Source: Pyrrhoderma lamaoense (lineage: Eukaryota > Basidiomycota > Agaricomycetes > Hymenochaetales > Hymenochaetaceae). From it: 64,000 bases of DNA. The notes under the pieces are model-generated. The model saw only the letters and a program-made list of their open reading frames with translations. It was not told the DNA's origin and ran no database searches. Position 1 is the stretch's first letter, and each line of letters begins with the position of its first letter. Location: NCBI GenBank assembly GCA_002794735.1, contig NBAZ01000030.1, positions 99,681 through 163,680 of the forward strand, in the 5' to 3' direction. The position numbers were made by a program, and so were the translations under genes. Positions 1-11,119 of this stretch are shown in pieces.

Positions 1-2081
1 ATTAATTCTCGCAGTAGGTGATCTCTCATCAATGCGTTCGACACGTACAAGGGCACCAGGTTTTACTTGCTTCATGTAATGCTGAGCGACGACACTATTC
101 TGTTGCATCAAGGGAAGAAAGGACATATAGATGTGAGGGGTGCTTTCCAGTACCGGTTGGAGAAACGTTTTGAACTGATTATCAGCATCTTGTATAAAAA
201 TTCTCAATTGTGGGTGATTATCCTGTAATTTATATCTTTAAGCTGACCCATAACATGCTACCACGTCAAACAACGTACCGCAAGCCAGTCGATGGCATCA
301 TTTAATGATACTTGTGCTTTCTCCCATGCTGAATATACCGACATAAAATGAGAATGCAACGCCTCTCCATAAGTAAGGCTCAGAATCTCGAACCAGAATA
401 GTAGTCGATTAAGAGCAAATGTTTCTAGCTTGCGGGACAACTCGTCCGTGAAAACAGCTTCTTGTAGGTGCAAGGCCCAATTCCTGCACACATATCTCAA
501 GTACCACGGAATATTTTCTGCTGTTCTCTTCCTGAGCTCGGGTATATCTATGTTCCTCTTTAACGACGTCTCCAGGCTACATATATTGAATCGAAGACGC
601 TTCTTCATCACATCAAAACAAAGGTGCGCGATGATGTCTTTCTGTCTTTCTTCGTCAATAAACCATGCCTTCTCGCGCACGTTCTCCGACGTCAAGTAAT
701 CATATAGCGAGGCGTGGAACTGAATGGGTTGATCGGATCGGTTGGGGTCAAACTCAATTAGTGAGCGCAGTGAGTTGAGTATGCTCCATGCCCTTCCGTG
801 TTCAGAACTCAGCAGATTACTGATCATCTTCTCAGATAGTGGCTCCTTTCCGAACATGATTAACGAAAGTACGTTAGCAAAGTCAGTTCTCATCTCTTCA
901 TCCCAGTATAGAGCATTTTCAAATACGCTCTCATATAGGCTATCAAGTGAGCCAGACAATGCTTTTGTAGTAGCGATCCGCTTCAGCTCTTTACCCATGC
1001 TTCCTCTCTTCTCTTTTATCAGCTTGACAACTGTTACCGCCCAAATAAAGAGCCCATTTGCAGCACTGCTAAGAGTACGTGCGTATTCCTCCCATTCAGG
1101 TCCTAATGATCTTTCAATTTCTCCCTCGCGCCCGAGTTCATCCCTTAAGAAGAGATAAACGTCATTTTTAATATACGGATCGCCTTGAACCCAGATTGTT
1201 TGTATACCCTCTAATTCCCCGAGGAAATGACATCACTTTCTGGTCTACTGGTGACAAGAAAACGGTATCTGGGCGGTAATGTACGCAGTTTCTCTTTGAT
1301 CAAACGGATGTACTGCGCCCGAGACTCTCGATTCCCGCACTCGTCGAGAGCATCGATAACAACTAGAACATAGCTTTTCTCTCCTTTCTCACTATTTGCA
1401 ACAGTGTGAAGTGGACCGTAAAGCAACTGCTCAAAAGACCTCTCGGGTGATGCAATCTGCATCCCGGGCTTGTCAATCTCGGTTTTTACGGCTTTAGCAA
1501 CCTTTGAATCTTGACTAGCTAAGTCGAATGCGATAGTTCGAAAGATGGACTCTGGATTACTTTTTCCCCTCACAAAGTACTGCTCAGAACCAAGTTGATC
1601 TCGATACGTGCGGGCAATTGTCGACGCAACCGTACTCTTCCCTATCCCTGCACCTCCAAGTAAAAGAAGAACATTCGGCGCTTCCTCGCTTTCGAACCAA
1701 TCTCTGATTCTCCAGATTAGTCCAACTCGTGTGTTCTTAAGACACTCTCTTCGACCAGGATGAGTCATATGTCTTGGGTCCAGCTTCTTCCTCAATTCTA
1801 TCGAAATCTTTGGCTACGATAGGTTTACAAGTGTAACTCTATACTCTCACCTTCTAGCAGTTCCTTCTTGCACTCTCCGTCTCCTTGAAGTATTGAGAAA
1901 AAGAGAAAATCAGTATTTTCAAATCAATTGCAGATGATCTTGTATATTTACCACGACTGGTATCTAAAGCGTTGATGTTCACATTCGTTCCAATGTTATT
2001 AATATTTGTCTGATTTCCAGTTACATCATGATACGTCCCAATTTCTGCTTGAGAATTTCCCCCTATTTGTTTAAACGTCAT
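1..2081 (-). CDS. NLR-A: NACHT-WD40 STAND protein, 3' end off the window
   Basis: This is a fungal NLR-like STAND ATPase. Exons read on the minus strand are 2081-1952 (start MTFKQIGG, with the GTYHDVTGNQTN motif), a 33-base mini-exon 1883-1851 (GDGECKKELLE), the NACHT exon 1797-279, and the beginning of the WD40 exon 222-1 (DNHPQLRIF...). Introns are GT-AG and 53-68 bases long. The NACHT exon has a P-loop (GGAGIGKS), Walker B (VVIDALDECG) and the RFLVTSRPESD sensor, followed by the helical region ending in DWLA. One frameshift sits at 1217-1220, a run of four C on the plus strand; a fifth would give SSGELEGIQTIW, matching the paralogues. No other break is visible, so the gene may be intact and the frameshift an error. 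It is closest to truncated copy F. The WD40 domain lies mostly outside the window. Confidence 0.85.
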
Positions 2082-3779
2082 GGTGCGAAATATGGGTGTT
2101 GAATCAAGGGGAACGTGTTCAAGTATAATACTACTGAACGGGATAGTTTAAAATAAAAATGTATATTGCACTGTAATATCTCAGACGTTTCAGTGAATAA
2201 GCTAAAAGCTCCACAAAAAGATGTATGATAGCAAGCAGAGTATGGGTGCGTGTCAAGCTTTCAATAAACTCTGGCATAACTTCTTATCTGATGAATCCGA
2301 TCACTTGATACATCTTGTAAGACTATCCTTACCAGGATACTGAGTGATTATTAATATTGATTTCCCACCGTTCCTAACGCATTTCCCCCTTCTCGTTGCA
2401 CGATACTATGCTGCTACGTTGGTAAATTTTCTTTCCCGTAGCTTCGTAGGTATAGAATGCACTGGTTATCAGTACATTGATATCACTAGACCTGCTTCTC
2501 TCTTGTTCATCGGCTCGCATTCATTCATCGGTTTCTACCTATCCCTTGTACTATGCCTCTCACACCATCGCCTCTTACAAGATATTCCATAAGAAATAGC
2601 ATCTCACACATGCACCGGGAGCTCTCAAATAACGATGCTGATTGCTGTTACTCAAAATGGAGATTGTCGAAGTTTTTTTGAGAGTCCTCGCTAATTTCAT
2701 TTAGCTCTTAGTTAGCAAGAACCAGTAAACATCTTTGCCAATACGTACCTTAAGCTCCGATTACTGTATATCTAGTAGTCCTATGCTGTCACGAGGCTAA
2801 TTTTGGTTGGAAAACGATAATCGAATAAGAAGAGAAAAGTATGCCCTGGCCTCCCCACAGCTTACCCATCATTCATCCTATTCGCCTCTACTTTACAGGT
2901 CGCCTAGCGTCCAGTGCTATAGAGGCTATTGATAGTATGAGTGTATAGCAGTAATTCGCACTCAATGGAAGTGAAGGGTTATCTGAATAATGAGCAGGAA
3001 AACTCAGGTCTGGATAGGTACTTGAGGTGTTACGGATGTGAGAAATCGTACCTAAGGAGCTATTACAGATTTCATAGACTTACGGAATATCCATTGTCCC
3101 GATAAGAAGTGACTTTGGGTTGCTCGAGATATTCTTTATATTGATGACCTGCTGACTGATGATCGTTAGTTGAGCCTCAATTAGAGAATGTGTGTATAGA
3201 ACACTCTCCCTCATCAAGCTGAGATGAAAAATTTTCCATTTGGAAGCATATTGAAGTCGACTGGTTATTACTAGTACTGATGAAAGATAATGGTGAAGAT
3301 GAACTAGGTCTACAACATATGGTGATTTGAGCAAGACATACTATTCGACTTACAGTCTAGTCATAGTCTTCATTATTGGTCAATCATAAAACCATGTATG
3401 TGATTACAGTAGTAAGTTTCACTTGAACTCAGTCAAGCGCTTAACCGCGTCTATCACTTCCTATTTTTAGTTGACTGCCCAAACTTGGGAGATCGGCATT
3501 CAAAAATCAAATGAGATCACAAGAATCATGATCATCGTAGGGGATATATTTATTAATATTGTTACTGTAACTGTAGTTGTATATTCGAGAATCCTAGTTA
3601 TAGTATCACAAAACAATGTGTAGCAGAACACCCTCTTTTGAACTGATACTGAAGGTTTGGTAGGTATGTAATTGAAGTAGATATGAAATATGAAGGGGGA
3701 AATACTTATCGGGAAAAAAAGGTGTTAACGTGCAATTTTGAATCGCCCGATAGCAGATACCATACGCAGAGTCATTCTT
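2082..3779. other. Intergenic: 5' flank of NLR-A and 3' flank of relic X
   Basis: No gene is supported here. The stretch at 2584-2628 (TTCCATAAGAAATAGC..., then a CACATGCACCGGGAGCTC core) matches blocks the same distance upstream of B and D, so it is a duplicated 5' flank. Around 3430-3530 lies the 3'-flank sequence (CCTATTTTTAGTTG...) that follows most units of the array. The short open frames here are not kept in the other copies. Confidence 0.6.
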
Positions 3780-4399
3780 TAACAGGCTCGTGAGGGTTGT
3801 GGTGGCGCTTGTGGAGGAAGCTGCTTGAAAGTAGTATCCTTTTCACCGGAGAAAGTAAAACATTTTGTCCATCGATCTCCTTCATACCTTAAGAATGGCA
3901 ATTTTATTGAGAAGTGTGTATTTAAGGTGTGTATACCATATATGGTCCGATAGCCAGAAGACGACGAAGATGTCTAGGAGCCCAAATGAGTTAACTACCG
4001 TCACCTTTGTCTAGCCAGCCATTATTGTCAATTTTCCATGTACCTTGTCCCGAGTGCTCCATATTCGGATGACCCCGAAAAAGTATGCTGTAGCAGATTC
4101 GACTGCTTCAACGATAGACACGGGGGAATAGGCTATTGAGAAAATAGAGGACAGACAAACGCCAAATAAAGATCACGGAAAGACGAATTCCACAGATGAA
4201 CGCATTTAGAAAAACATGAGCACCATTCTAACATGATCCATTTCCCGTTAGGTGAGAAACAAACCAAGTCTCCTGTAGGATCAGCTAATTGTTCGGCCAG
4301 TCGTAGTGCATTCATAATGCACTTTCTTACTCGCCCGGAAAGTCCGTTGCTACTACTCGGCCATGCGCCTGGTTCATTTCTCTTATTATTTAGCCTCAC
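3780..4399 (-). pseudogene. Relic X: C-terminal WD40 fragment of an NLR
   Basis: Minus-strand remnant of the same NLR family. One part, at about 4133-4300, still reads GDLVCFSPNGKWI followed by VHLWNSS, the penultimate WD40 repeat. Plus-strand 3810-4060 aligns base by base with the family's C-terminal region (the parts encoding FGPCIRTLN, GYEGDRWTEC and FKQL) but with several frame breaks. No NACHT, mini-exon or first exon is found upstream; the sequence passes straight into an LTR-like repeat at about 4408. It is a dead fragment of a former array unit. Confidence 0.75.
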
Positions 4400-4407
4400 T
4401 TTTTACT

Positions 4408-5000
4408 CTTACTCGAGGGTAGGGTTCGTTTATATGGCCCCCTCGTTTCTGATAGCTTAAACCCTTCGTCCAGTGGCATATAGCCACCTGGACGCCATGC
4501 TTTCCTTATTATCATCTAACCTTTACCTCGCGTCTTGATATATAAACCTCCAGACTTGTGGCCGTAATGAATCAGTCAATTCCCAGTGACTCTTCTGGGT
4601 CGCAAATTATCCACCCCCCCCCCGAAGTAGCTCTCTGATAGTCGCCTGTACTCCTTATCTACTATGCTGCTTTACTTGGCTGCCTGGACACGCTTGTGAT
4701 GCTCTGACCGTACTGCAAGTCGTCCGGGCGGACTGAAATACATAAACTTTTACCTCAAACTACAGCCTCGGTCGGGCTCTGTTCTATACGTTTCTACTAC
4801 TTTTACTGGTCTGTGAAGTCTCAGCTCGTCCCAAGGTCTCTATCAGTCCCTACACTCCGGCCGAAGTCGAGTTCTCGCTTTTTAACCCCTAAATCTTAAC
4901 CTGAGTATCGTGTCTGGTGTAGGCAGGCTCTAAACCCCATGTCCTCGCCACTAAATTTAACTCAAAGGTCCCATCTTGACCAAAAGTATAGTTTTCACCA
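4408..5000 (+). repeat. LTR-like dispersed repeat, copy 1
   Basis: About 590 bases strongly similar to 17050-17653 and, over its last ~450 bases, to 24794-25241. Shared landmarks are a GTCCAGTG...CCACCTGGAC inverted repeat, a TATATAA box near 4550, a C-rich tract near 4613, the words GCTCTGACCGTACTGCAAGTC and CCGGCCGAAGTCGAG, and an end at TTTTCACCA. It has no coding capacity. TATA box, size and repetition suggest a solo LTR, but no target-site duplication or TG/CA boundary could be fixed, so the class is uncertain. Confidence 0.6.
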
Positions 5001-5558
5001 TAGATGGAGGAAGATGGCAAATCACAATGAAAACGGTCAGGAAATGCAGCTTATGTTGTTATGAAGATACAAGTAGTTTGGTTGCAAGATGATAATTGAT
5101 TCATTATAAAAGGATCATTATAAAAAAACACCGCGCGTAAGTTCAGGTATGAGTAAATATGTTTTTGAATCAAGTTTGCATCTCACATTTCCTATTTTTA
5201 GTTGCTTGTTCCGGATCTTGCAATCGAAAGATCTGATGCATCAATCTGATCCTTCCCACGTTGCTTACTGTAATTAAGGGACCGGATCATATCACTTCAT
5301 TCTGATGTATAGCAGTATACCTCTGTTTTGCTGACAATTATTGCCTGATAGGTAGTTAACTGTCACAGCAACGGCTAGATGTATGTATAGGAGACCACAA
5401 GTCGGTTATATAAGGAGATGGCGATAAAATATCCATAGTACATATTCTTAAAGTAGATGCGGGACACCTTCGAGAAAAGTATGATATCTGCATCTATTCA
5501 CATTACTAATGGTAAGTAAGCTCTATACAAGTGAAGGGTAATGCATGCTACCTATTAA
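5001..5558. repeat. Shared 3' flank of array units (copy downstream of B)
   Basis: Non-coding sequence after the stop of NLR-B. The segment at about 5150-5390 (CTCACATTTCCTATTTTTAG, then GATCTGATGCATCAATCTGATCC, then a GATAGGTAGTTAACTG word) recurs at about 3430-3530, 10550-10800, 12690-12750, 17810-18060 and 22310-22530, always just 3' of a unit. It was duplicated with the genes; whether it holds a 3'-processing signal cannot be told. Confidence 0.55.
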
Positions 5559-8500
5559 CTAGTAGTAACAGTATTGAAATACTAAGAGAGAAACAGATGC
5601 AACGATGACAGCGAACGAAAGGTATAATGGATATCTGAGAATCACAGTAGTATATACCGTACTCTCGGGACTGGTGGGGGTGGAGGTAGTATGAGGGTTA
5701 GAACTGGTGGTGATTGTGAAAAGGGCTTCTCGAAAGTACTATCCTCACCATCGGAAAATGAGAAACATTCTGTCCATCGATCACCTTCGTATCCCGAGAA
5801 GTGTAATTTTGTTGAGAAGCAGGTGTTTAGAGTGCGTATGCATGGACCAAGTAGTAGAGAACGACGAAGATCTTTGGGAATCCAGATGAGTGATTTACCG
5901 TCACCTTTATCCAGCCATCCATCATTGCTCATTTGCCATGTGCTTTTCTCCGGGTACTCGTCTATGGACCATATTCAGATGACACCATCCAAGGATGCTG
6001 TAGCAAATTCGATTGTTTCGCTGTTGGACACGGGGGAGAAGACTAACGAGGAGTAGACAGAAGAGAAGATAGGCAGAGAAACTAAACTAATGAGATCACA
6101 GGATGAAGTGCTCCACAGATAAACAGTATTAACCAATACCGAAGTGATCCACTTCCCGTTGGGTGAGAAAGAAACTAGGTGTGCACCCTGATTTATTGGA
6201 CCATAGACAGATCTGCCATTTTCGGCATCCCATACTATTATTTCTTCATCTGATGTAGAGATGATACGAGAGCCATCGTATGAGAACTGCATGGATTCGG
6301 CCGGAGCTGAATGTCCTTGTAGGGTGACAAGTCGCTTGCCACTCGATGCATCCCAAGTGAGGATAGAATCATTTCTCAATATGGCAGCGATATTCTTCCC
6401 GTCCGTTGAGTAAATCAATTTCCGGACAATTCCGTCTTCCGATCCCATTCCCAATTCCGTTGATAAGCATAAATCTTTGATCTTCCACAATCTGATTCTA
6501 GTTCTCAGAGCTACAGCTATGTATTCTCCATAAGGGGAGATGACAAAAGCGAAGACGTTCCCCGAAAGCCCTTCAAACTGCTTCTGTATAATCATACCAC
6601 TGGCCGCGTCCCACACTATAATTCTGTCCTTCATGTCTTTTGACACCAATCTTTCTCCATTTGCAGAGAACTTGACTGCCCTTACATTTTTACAATCTTT
6701 CTGTTGAACTGGAACGGCGAGGGGAACTCCACTCACTACATCCCACACATATAAGCCTTTTGATGACGCTGACGTAATTCGAGTCCCATCTGAAGAGTAC
6801 GAGATGGACCAGCTTTCATCGCTGTCCTCACCGGCATCGCTGATAATGATGCCCCACTGTCTTCGCTATCCTCACTGACCTCGCTATCCTCACTGACCTC
6901 ACTATCCTCACCGTCCTCACTGTCCTCACTGTCCTCACTGTTGCTATTGTCCTCACTGACGTCGATGTCATCGCTGACGTTGCTGTCGTTAGAAACGCAA
7001 GCTGTGGGAGGTCTCTCATCAACGCATTCGACATGTACAAGGGTGCCATTCTTCACTTGCTTCATGTAGTACTGAGCGACAATAGAGTTTCGTTTCATCA
7101 AGGGAAGAAAGGACATATAGATGTGGGGGGTGCACTCCAGTATGGGTTCGTGAAATACTGAAATCTGCGTTTCGGCATCTTGTAGGAATTCTGTCAACTG
7201 TGGATGTTTATCCTGTATTACATATTTTTTAGTTGATTCTGAATGAAAATTTCGTAATAATCAACCCACTTCAAGCCAACCGATTATGCTGTTTAATGGC
7301 AATAGTGATTCTTCTTGCCGCGTCCACGGTTCGAGTTGCCCCAATAAATAACCAAAAAGACGTGTCCATTTTCCTTTGGGCTGCCGTATATCGGTAAAGC
7401 TAAGAACTTCCAGACAAAAGAGCAGTCGATTAAGAGCAAAGGTCTCCAACTCGAGTGACAGCGCACCCGTAAACACAGCGTCTCTTAGATGTAGAGGCCA
7501 TTTCTTGCAAGCATATCGTAAATGGGTGGGAATATTTGCCGCTATTCTCTTTTCAAGATCAGGTATGTCTTTGTTCCTCCTGAAAGATGTCTCCAAGCCA
7601 CATATGTTGAACCGAAGACGCTTCTTCATCACATCAAAACAAAGGTGTGCAATGAAGTCTTTCTGTTTTTCTTCGTCAATAAACCATGGCTTTACTCGCG
7701 TGCTCTCCGATGTCAAGTAATCATACAGCGAGGCGTGGAATAGAACGAGTCGAGTAGACTGGATGGGATTAATCTTAATCAGTGAGCGCAAGGGAGTGAA
7801 CATGCTTCGTGAATCAACATCCAACATCTGATCAACGACTTCCCACGATAATCCTTCTTTGCCAAATAAGATCAGTGAGAATACCTTCGGAAAGTTATTT
7901 CTCATAGTGTCGCTCCAACATAGCGAGTTTCTAAGTATGCTTTCATACAGGTTGTCGAGGGATCCTGACAATGACTGATTTGTTGCCAATCGCACCAGCT
8001 CACGTCCCATTCCCCCTTGCTTCTCCTTGATGAGTTCAATAGCCGTTGCTGCCCAGATAAATAATCCACTTGCAGCCTTGCTAAGAGTTCGTGCGTGTTT
8101 AACCCACTCAGCTCTATAAGATAACTCCGGTAAACGCCCTAATTCATCTGTGATATAGTGTAATATGTCAAGATTGACACCCGGGTCTTCTTCGATCCAG
8201 ATTCTGTATACACCCTGCTCTTCAATGTCGCTCTCCGGTCTACTGGTCACAAGAAAGCGGTAACGGGTTGGCAGCTTAGGTAGCTCTTCCTTGATCAGAC
8301 GAACGTACTGCTCTCGTGACTTTCTATCACCGCACTCGTCTAAAGCGTCAATGATAACGAGGACATTGTCTTTCTTCTCCTTTTCATCTTTGTCGACGGC
8401 ATGAAGAGGGATGTATAGCAGCATATCAAACATTTGTTTGGGAGTTGCAATCTGGATCTCGATTTTGTCAAGACTAGCTTTGACGGCTTCAGCTATCTCC

Positions 8501-9077
8501 CAGTTTTGCTTTGATAGATCAAAAGCGATAGTTCGGAAAATGGAACTTGGATGACTCTGCTCCTTCACAAAGTATTGCTCCGAACCAAGCTGATTACGAT
8601 ATCTATCTGCCATCGTTGTAGCGACCGTAGTTTTACCGGTCCCGGCGCCTCCTAGTAAAAACAGAACGTTTGGAACGCTCATATCACTAAACCAATTATC
8701 TATCTTCTTTGTGAGCTCTCCCCGCGTTCCTCCCAGACATTCCTTCCTACCAGATCTAGTCGTATATGACGGTTCGAGCTTCATTCTCAGTTCTGGCGGA
8801 ATCTTTGGTCATGATAAATCTCTCCATGAGTTAATTTATATTCTCACCTTCTAGCACCTCTTTCCTGCGTTCTTCTTCTCCTTGTAAGTATAGAAAAAAA
8901 TAAATTTAGTTTTTCTGAATTAGTTGCAGTTGATATTGTATCCTTACCGCGACTAGTATCTCGAGCGTTGATGTTCACGTTCGTTCCAGTAACATTGAAA
9001 TTTGTCTGATTGCCAGTTACATCATGATACGTCCCAAACTCTGCTTTAGCATTTTCCCCTGTTTGCTCAATAGGCAT
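5559..9077 (-). pseudogene. NLR-B: tail-anchored NACHT-WD40 protein with an in-frame TGA
   Basis: Exons are 9077-8948 (MPIEQTGENAKAEFG, then the GNQTN motif), mini-exon 8880-8848 (GEEERRKEVLE), NACHT exon 8792-7270 (P-loop GGAGTGKT, Walker B VIIDALDECG) and WD40 exon 7212-5559. The linker before the first WD40 repeat carries an acidic S/E/D tract from a minisatellite. Two frameshifts are one base missing in G/C runs (6852-6855 and 5676-5680); with both restored the exons sum to 3342 bases, 1114 codons including the stop, and the C-terminus becomes a hydrophobic helix ending VFQYCYY. The true lesion is TGA at 5977-5975, where D and E have CGA (IRIWS). Everything downstream stays open, so the mutation is recent or the codon is read through or edited. 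Exon 1 encodes exactly the same N-terminal motif as D, marking a recent duplication. Confidence 0.82.
6828..6995. repeat. Minisatellite inside NLR-B (acidic Ser/Glu/Asp tract)
   Basis: Tandem short units on the plus strand of the type TCCTCACTG and TCCTCACTGACC, read on the minus strand as repeated SED and SEV. It lies between the DERPPTAC linker and the first WD40 repeat, where D and E have only about ten residues. It ends in a GGGG run that is one base short for the frame. Confidence 0.85.
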
Positions 9078-11119
9078 GATGCGAAGTACAGATGTTAGTG
9101 GAGGGGAAACTTGTTCAAGGATATCACTACTGATCGGGTTTATTTATATAGTTAAAACGTGTAATTCACGGTATGATGTTCAGACATTTTAGGGAATAAA
9201 CTCAAAAACACGTAAAGTCATCCCAGAAAGATGATAACATGCTGAACATGCGTGTGTAGCGGACAATCAATGAGCTCCGGGACTTCTGCTTGTCTGATGA
9301 ATCTTCTCTCTGATCTCACCTTGCGAAATACTCTATACTAGACTATTCAGCAGTTGCTTTCCATCCCTTTGTATACACTGATTTTTTCTTTCCATGTTCC
9401 ACGCTACAATATTCTATTCCACTGTGATGGCTTTTCTTCATGATCTTGTGCTACAATGATAGTTCATCTCTTCTCCACAGCCTCATGTGGTTGAAAATAA
9501 CTAATATTTGAAATACGTGCATCACATGGCCCGCGTATATGAACATTCTCGTTCATCATCTATCATTCATATACCAGGCCCTATCCACCCCTTGTATCAG
9601 GTTTCTTATACCACCGGATCTCACCAGGTCTTCCATAGGAAATGACACCTTACACGTGCACTGGGAGCTCGCGGTCGACGATTATGATTATTTTTACTCA
9701 AATTGGAGATTGTCGGCATTTACTTTCTAAGAGCCCTCACCAATTTCAGTTCTTGGTGGGCAAGAGTCTGTAGACATCCTTTCCAATACGTTTTCAAACT
9801 CCAAGTACTGTAGGTCTAGTAGTACCATTATTTATGAGGCTAATTTCGGTTACAAACTGACCATCAAACAAACAAGAGGAAAGTATCTCTTGATTTTCTC
9901 ATAACTTACCCGTCATTCACCCTTATTCACCTTTACGTTACAGGCTCACCTAGCATCAGCGTGTATATCGAGCATCTCTAGTGATATAGAGGCTGTTGAT
10001 ACTCTAAGAAGAGTCTATGAGTATTGTATCGTTAACAATCCATACTTATTGATAATAAGATACTATCTGTATTTTGAATAGAAAAACTCAAGTCCGGATA
10101 AGTACCTAAGAAGTCACGAAAGAGGAAGGTAGTATGTACGGAGTTATCAGAGATCTAACAGCCTCGGATTACTCATTGATCCGATAATCAGTGATCTCAA
10201 GATTCTCGAATAAAGTCTTTTAGTAGATATTCTTCTGACTAATGATCGATAGTTAAGCCACAAGTAGAGCAGCCGAGCCTTTAGATAAACTTAAAGTTCC
10301 TCACTATTGCACCTCACGTGCACGGGTGCATAGAGCACTCTTTCATCAAGCTGAGATAAGACCTTTCCTCTTTCAAACCATATCGAAGTTGACTGGTCAT
10401 TACTGATGAAAGAAAATGATGAAGATGAACTAGGAATGCAACAAATGTTCATATTAAAAAGATAATGAGTTGTTTTTGCAATATAAAAGTGACCTTAGCT
10501 ATCAGAAAAACAACAAAAAGCCCTATATGCAGTTCCAGGAGTAGAGTAAGTATGCATTTGAATCGAGTCAAGCATTTAACCGCATCTATCATTTCCTAGT
10601 TGTGACTGGTTGTTCCGAGTTCGGCATGCTGGCACTGAAGATCAAATGGAAATTGATGTATTGATCTGATCCTTCCCACGCTAGAATCAGCGTGAAGTCA
10701 CTTATTGTAAATTTGAGAAACCAAATTATAACACTATCTTAAAACGTATAGTGAGCAAGCTGTGTTTGCTCACTGCAGATAGATAGGTAGCTGATTGCTA
10801 CAGTGCTTGTTGAACGCTCCTACGGAAGACCATCAATCGGTTGTATCGGGAAGTAACACATGAATATATGTTTTTTGTAAAGTGATGATATGAGCCTCCC
10901 TTGGTTATTATATGATATGAAAGATATAGATCGTCTCTAGCAGAAGCAAAGAAGATTTACATAAGAAGGGGTAGCGTATGGGTAATAAAAGTGTTATAGA
11001 GGAAATAGATACAACTCTGCTAGCGTATGATAGATAATAATGAACGGCATCAAATTACCCAGTATATGATGCCATATCTAGTACTGTGCCTTCAAGGACT
11101 GAAGTAGGTGACTTTTATG
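9078..11119. other. Intergenic: 5' flank of NLR-B and 3' flank of relic C
   Basis: No gene is supported. From 9078 to about 9760 it is nearly identical to 16259-16960 upstream of D. The best conserved block, 9601-9672, contains TTCCATAGGAAATGACAC and TTACACGTGCACTGGGAGC about 570 bases from the start codon. The region 10550-10800 is the shared 3'-flank sequence, here following relic C. The remainder is AT-rich with no recognisable feature. Confidence 0.6.
9601..9672 (-). promoter_or_regulatory. Conserved upstream block of NLR-B
   Basis: This block is also found at 16772-16842 (D) and, more diverged, at 2584-2628 (A), in each case 500-600 bases upstream of the start codon. It includes a CACGTG core (CACATG in A) next to GCACYGGGAGCTC. 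Conservation in the diverged A copy suggests a cis-element, but shared ancestry alone could explain it. Confidence 0.4.

Noticed and set aside
430..699. Plus-strand open frames repeated opposite every NACHT exon (also at 7376, 19772, 24442, 27008)
   Set aside because: They mirror the conserved minus-strand helical region. They recur only because the sense gene is duplicated, and they have no independent start context or family.
2344..2592. Small hydrophobic protein upstream of NLR-A
   Set aside because: The equivalent upstream regions of B (9539-9730) and D (16713-16901) give different frames and lengths. The similarity is between non-coding flanks, not proteins.
6136..6748. Array of WD40-coding repeats as a CRISPR or other spaced-repeat array
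   Set aside because: The periodicity is that of ~120-base WD40 repeats inside a coding exon; there are no short identical direct repeats with unique spacers, and this is a eukaryote.
6830..6855. Short intron explaining the frame change after the acidic tract of NLR-B
   Set aside because: The repeat units contain several GTGAGG-like donors and a TTATCAG acceptor, but the phases do not match. One extra G in the GGGG run restores the paralogue-like frame instead.
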